Part shown: positions 5,115 through 7,141 of the stretch, piece by piece | Numbering within the stretch: the first letter of the stretch is position 1 | Layout of the letters: every line of letters starts with the position of its first letter | From: Verrucomicrobiota bacterium | GTDB taxonomy: Bacteria; Verrucomicrobiota; Verrucomicrobiia; Opitutales; Opitutaceae | Direction of reading: 5' to 3' | Length of the DNA stretch: 7,141 nucleotides | Assembly: GCA_030832235.1 (NCBI GenBank) | Contig: JAURJO010000283.1 | Coordinates: 1 to 7,141, forward strand | Program-made: the position numbers and the translations under genes | The notes under the pieces: model-generated | What the model was told of the DNA's origin: nothing | What the model saw: the letters and a program-made list of their open reading frames with translations, nothing else | Databases searched by the model: none

Positions 5115-6350
5115 GTGTGTGCTGCGCGGGTGTTCACGACGCTGCGCCGGGCGGAGTATGCGGAGTTGATCGCCCTGTTCTTCATCCAGGGCGCGGCCCT
5201 TGGCATGTGGTTCGTGCCCCTGACCGGGGTGCTGGAGGAGCACGGCCTCGCGTCGATCCGACCGCTGGCCTTCGCGGCGGGCTCGGTGGCGGCTTTCATC
5301 TCGCCGCTGATCTTCGGGGCGATGGCCGACCGGCATTTCTCGCCGGTGAAGGTGCTGCGGGCGTTGTCGCTCGCCACGGCGGTCTCGATGGCGGCGGCGA
5401 GCTACGCCATCCAATCGGGCGCCGGCGCGCCCGTCGTGCTCGGTCTCATTCAGGTGTACTGCCTTTGCTCGTCGCCGACTTGGAGCATCACCTCGACGAT
5501 CATTTTCGCGCGGCTGGAGGATGCGAAGAAGGAGTTCGGTCCGATCCGCGCCATGGCGACGCTCGGCTGGGTGAGCGGCTGCCTCACGGTGAGCTTGCTC
5601 GGCGCTGACCGGTCGACTTTGTCCGGTTTCGGCGGCTCGCTGGTCTGGCTGCTGGTGGTCGCCGGCACGTTTTTCCTGCCAACTCTGAAGGCCCCGGCCT
5701 CGGCGGAGAACCTCACGTGGCGTGAGCGTCTCGGGCTCGACGCGCTCAGCCTGCTGCGGATCCGCGACCATCGCGGCGTCTACCTGATGACGTCGCTTTT
5801 CATGATCCCGCTGGCGGGTTTTTACCCGTATTCACCGCTGCACTTACGCTCGCTCGGGCTGGAGCACGCGAGTGCGTGGATGAGCCTCGGACAGATCACG
5901 GAGATCATCGCGATGTTCGCGTTGGGTGGGCTGCTGGTGCGTTGGCGTCTGAAGTGGATCTTCGCCGCGGGGCTGACGCTCGGCGTGGTGCGGTTCGCGC
6001 TCAGCGCGCTCGACACCCGAGCCGGTCTGATCACGGGCATCCTGCTGCATGGTGCCTCGTTCACCCTGGTGCTGATCACCGCGCAGATCTACGTCGATCA
6101 GCGCGTCGATCCCGCGTGGCGCGGACGCGCGCAGGCGCTGCTCTCACTCGTTAACGGCGGCTTCGGCAACATGCTCGGCTATCTCGGCACCGGTGGTTGG
6201 TTCGCGGTTTGCACCGTCGGCGGCGCAACCCGTTGGCCCGCCTTCTGGGGCGGCCTCTCCGCTGCGATGGCGGCCGTGCTCGTGTTCTTCCTCCTCTCCT
6301 ACCGCGGCCGCAGCACCGGCCTCAGCCCGGCGCCGGCCACGGCGAGGTAA
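5115..6350 (+). CDS. Major facilitator superfamily transporter, nucleoside:H+ symporter-like
   Basis: This 411-residue inner-membrane protein has about twelve hydrophobic segments and resembles the nucleoside:H+ symporter branch of the MFS (NupG/XapB/YegT type, PF03825), which are about 420 residues long. Supporting blocks are ISPLIFGAMADRHFSPVKVL (62-81), matching the family's conserved loop between segments two and three; SSPTWSIT (119-126) in the position of the family's PT-x-x-L-T-N stretch; and FGPIRAMATLGWVSG (141-155), matching F-x-x-I-R-x-x-G-T-x-G-W. The substrate is not proven; some members of this branch are only generic MFS transporters. The start is uncertain: GTG at 5115 is listed, GTG at 5130 is nearly as likely, and no Shine-Dalgarno sequence favours either. 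It follows the DUF2934 gene by 37 nt and converges on the phospholipase A-like gene. Confidence 0.82.
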   Translation: MCAARVFTTLRRAEYAELIALFFIQGAALGMWFVPLTGVLEEHGLASIRPLAFAAGSVAAFISPLIFGAMADRHFSPVKVLRALSLATAVSMAAASYAIQSGAGAPVVLGLIQVYCLCSSPTWSITSTIIFARLEDAKKEFGPIRAMATLGWVSGCLTVSLLGADRSTLSGFGGSLVWLLVVAGTFFLPTLKAPASAENLTWRERLGLDALSLLRIRDHRGVYLMTSLFMIPLAGFYPYSPLHLRSLGLEHASAWMSLGQITEIIAMFALGGLLVRWRLKWIFAAGLTLGVVRFALSALDTRAGLITGILLHGASFTLVLITAQIYVDQRVDPAWRGRAQALLSLVNGGFGNMLGYLGTGGWFAVCTVGGATRWPAFWGGLSAAMAAVLVFFLLSYRGRSTGLSPAPATAR

Positions 6351-6383
6351 TGAGGTGCCCGGGGCTGAGGGAGTGGAATTGGT

Positions 6384-6403
6384 CGCGGCTCGGTGCAGCC
6401 GCG
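6384..6403 (+). terminator. Possible hairpin after the transporter gene
   Basis: CGCGGCT (6384-6390) pairs perfectly with AGCCGCG (6397-6403) around a 6-nt loop, CGGTGC. It begins 34 nt after the transporter stop. The 7-bp stem is very GC-rich, but no T-run follows, so termination activity is tentative; it may instead protect the 3' end of the mRNA. Confidence 0.4.
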
Positions 6404-6560
6404 CCGGCAGGGATGAGGGAAGCTCCGAGGATGGAAGGGAGATTTGGTGGAAGTAATTCCCGACCATCCGAGGAAACCCGGTCGAGGGGGCTTGCCGTCT
6501 CGGTTGCATCACGCGCGATTCCTTCCGCAGGTTGGCCCGGTTTTCTTGCACGTCAGGCGA

Positions 6561-6595
6561 CCTGCGCAGGCGGGTCCCCTTAACCCGCGCGCAGG
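6561..6595. terminator. Compound inverted repeat, possible bidirectional terminator
   Basis: CCTGCGC (6561-6567) pairs with GCGCAGG (6589-6595), and, after a 2-nt AG bulge, GCGGGT (6570-6575) pairs with ACCCGC (6583-6588) around a 7-nt loop. That gives 13 GC-rich base pairs in 35 nt, the strongest secondary structure seen in the window's non-coding DNA. It lies 97 nt past the end of the phospholipase A-like gene and 210 nt past the transporter. The left arm also forms its own palindrome, CCTGCGCAGG (6561-6570). No T-tract follows on either strand, so the terminator reading is tentative. Confidence 0.45.
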
Positions 6596-6630
6596 CGCAT
6601 TCCGGGCGCCCTACCAGGCACGCAGCCAGA

Positions 6631-6655
6631 AGGTGCGTGCGGTGGAATAGCACCT
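6631..6655. repeat. Short inverted repeat downstream of the phospholipase A-like gene
   Basis: AGGTGC (6631-6636) pairs with GCACCT (6650-6655) around a 13-nt loop. A competing stem, GCACGC (6618-6623) with GCGTGC (6635-6640), shares bases with it, so only one can form at a time. Either could be part of the 3' end of the minus-strand transcript. The support is only complementarity. Confidence 0.3.
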
Positions 6656-6692
6656 CAACGGACAACCGTGCGGAGCGTCCCTTTAGCCCGTC

Positions 6693-7141
6693 TCACCGCA
6701 CGATCATCAGTCCGAGCCGCAGTTGGTCGCGGCGGCGGACGTCGTAGTCGAGCAGGCTCTCGCCGTAACCGTTGAAATATTGGATCTGCGCGTAGCCGCC
6801 GAGGCTGCCAATGAGGGGCAGGGCGCGCAGGAGCGGGGATTCGCTCGTCGGCCAGGTGAGGTTGAATTCCACGCTGCCGTGGCCGTCGGGACGGCCACGG
6901 AGTTGTGCCGAGAGTTGCAGGCCGCGGGCGTAGCCGCCGCGCAGCCGGAGTTCCACGTGGCCGCGGTAGGCGGCGATGTCGGGATTTTCGTCGATGTGGA
7001 AGTAAGCGTTGGCCTGCAGCGATGCCTCGAAAAAGCGGGCTCGGTCGTCCTCCCAGTGGGCGGTGACCGCCGCGAAGAGCGTGTTCAGGCTGCGTGAATC
7101 GGAGGGGTGCCGGAGGCGGTTGGTTGCGACCAATCCGGATC
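6693..7141 (-). CDS. Outer-membrane phospholipase A-like protein, C-terminal part (5' end beyond the right edge)
   Basis: OMPLA (PldA) is a 12-strand outer-membrane beta-barrel that hydrolyses phospholipids when membrane asymmetry is disturbed. The last 148 residues are visible, and the frame is open to the right edge, so the true start lies outside. Family landmarks are SRSLN (matching SRSWN with catalytic Asn156 of E. coli OMPLA), ENPDIAAYRGHVELRLR (matching the DNPDI-x-x-Y-x-G block), and YFNGYGESLLDYD (matching the GYGESLIDYN block), followed by the terminal strand QLRLGLMIVR. Alternating hydrophobic/polar residues fit beta strands. Where the catalytic His-x-Ser-Asn-Gly-Arg motif should precede SRSLN, the sequence reads VATNRL, so the His/Ser pair and the calcium-ligand Arg appear replaced. 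The other two frames of this stretch do not encode HxSNG either, so a simple frameshift does not explain it. It may be a non-catalytic barrel; I therefore give no gene symbol. It converges on the transporter gene. Confidence 0.78.
   Translation of the reverse strand, partial: SGLVATNRLRHPSDSRSLNTLFAAVTAHWEDDRARFFEASLQANAYFHIDENPDIAAYRGHVELRLRGGYARGLQLSAQLRGRPDGHGSVEFNLTWPTSESPLLRALPLIGSLGGYAQIQYFNGYGESLLDYDVRRRDQLRLGLMIVR

Larger units (their letters stand above)
6351..6692. other. Non-coding region between convergent genes
   Basis: No convincing gene is present in these 342 bases. Short open frames on both strands are Arg/Pro-rich and lack any recognisable domain or ribosome binding site. 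I see no tRNA cloverleaf. The region holds three inverted repeats, listed separately (6384-6403, 6561-6595, 6631-6655). None has a following T-tract, so they are not textbook intrinsic terminators, but their placement after two convergent stops fits transcript ends. Confidence 0.6.

Noticed and set aside
4625..5377. Long N-terminal extension of ParA to a 510-residue protein
   Set aside because: The added part has no ParA-family sequence and lies antisense to the DUF2934 gene and the start of the transporter. The ATG at 4624 gives the canonical ParA N-terminus.
6444..6650. A 68-residue plus-strand frame in the convergent intergenic region
   Set aside because: It has no recognisable domain, a Pro/Arg-rich composition, and overlaps inverted repeats; similar frames exist on the other strand.
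6600..6660. Possible tRNA or small structured RNA
   Set aside because: Short stems can be drawn, but there is no acceptor/T-arm consensus and the stems are mutually exclusive.

Overview
This is a GC-rich window with dense protein-coding content. It reads as chromosomal DNA of a Gram-negative-type bacterium: it carries the C-terminal part of an outer-membrane phospholipase A-like barrel and a set of housekeeping genes. The gene set, GC-rich codon use, frequent GTG starts and near absence of Shine-Dalgarno sequences fit Verrucomicrobiota (Opitutales/Opitutaceae-like). That placement is an inference from overall style; no rRNA or other marker gene is present to prove it.

Layout. Positions 4624 down to 1 hold six genes on the minus strand with overlaps or very short gaps. 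In transcription order they are a Soj/ParA-type ATPase, two ABC-2 type membrane permeases, ribonuclease III (rnc), a YjdF/DUF2238-like inner-membrane protein, and the start of mfd (transcription-repair coupling factor), which runs off the left edge. The first two permease/rnc starts overlap the preceding stop as GTGA, so translational coupling is likely. Positions 4625-4798 form a divergent intergenic region. To its right on the plus strand are a small DUF2934 protein (4799-5077) and a major facilitator superfamily transporter resembling the nucleoside:H+ symporter family (5115-6350). Positions 6351-6692 are non-coding and carry several inverted repeats. At the right edge, converging on the transporter, is the 3' part of a phospholipase A-like gene on the minus strand (6693-7141).

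How the genes may work together. The minus-strand cluster combines DNA partitioning/positioning, a membrane export complex, RNA processing, a polytopic membrane protein of unknown function, and transcription-coupled repair. No ABC ATP-binding subunit is in the window, so the two permeases are separated from their presumed motor, and the only P-loop ATPase next to them is ParA. ParB is also absent. The cluster looks like a co-transcribed group of loosely related functions rather than a single known pathway.

Points most worth a second look: the phospholipase A-like fragment has VATN where the catalytic HxSN motif is expected, while the rest of the OMPLA C-terminal signature is retained; the mfd reading frame contains an uninterrupted run of nine G; the ABC permease pair lacks an adjacent ATPase and is translationally coupled to parA and rnc; and a compound 35-nt inverted repeat lies between the convergent genes. 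I see no mobile element, CRISPR array, tRNA or rRNA.
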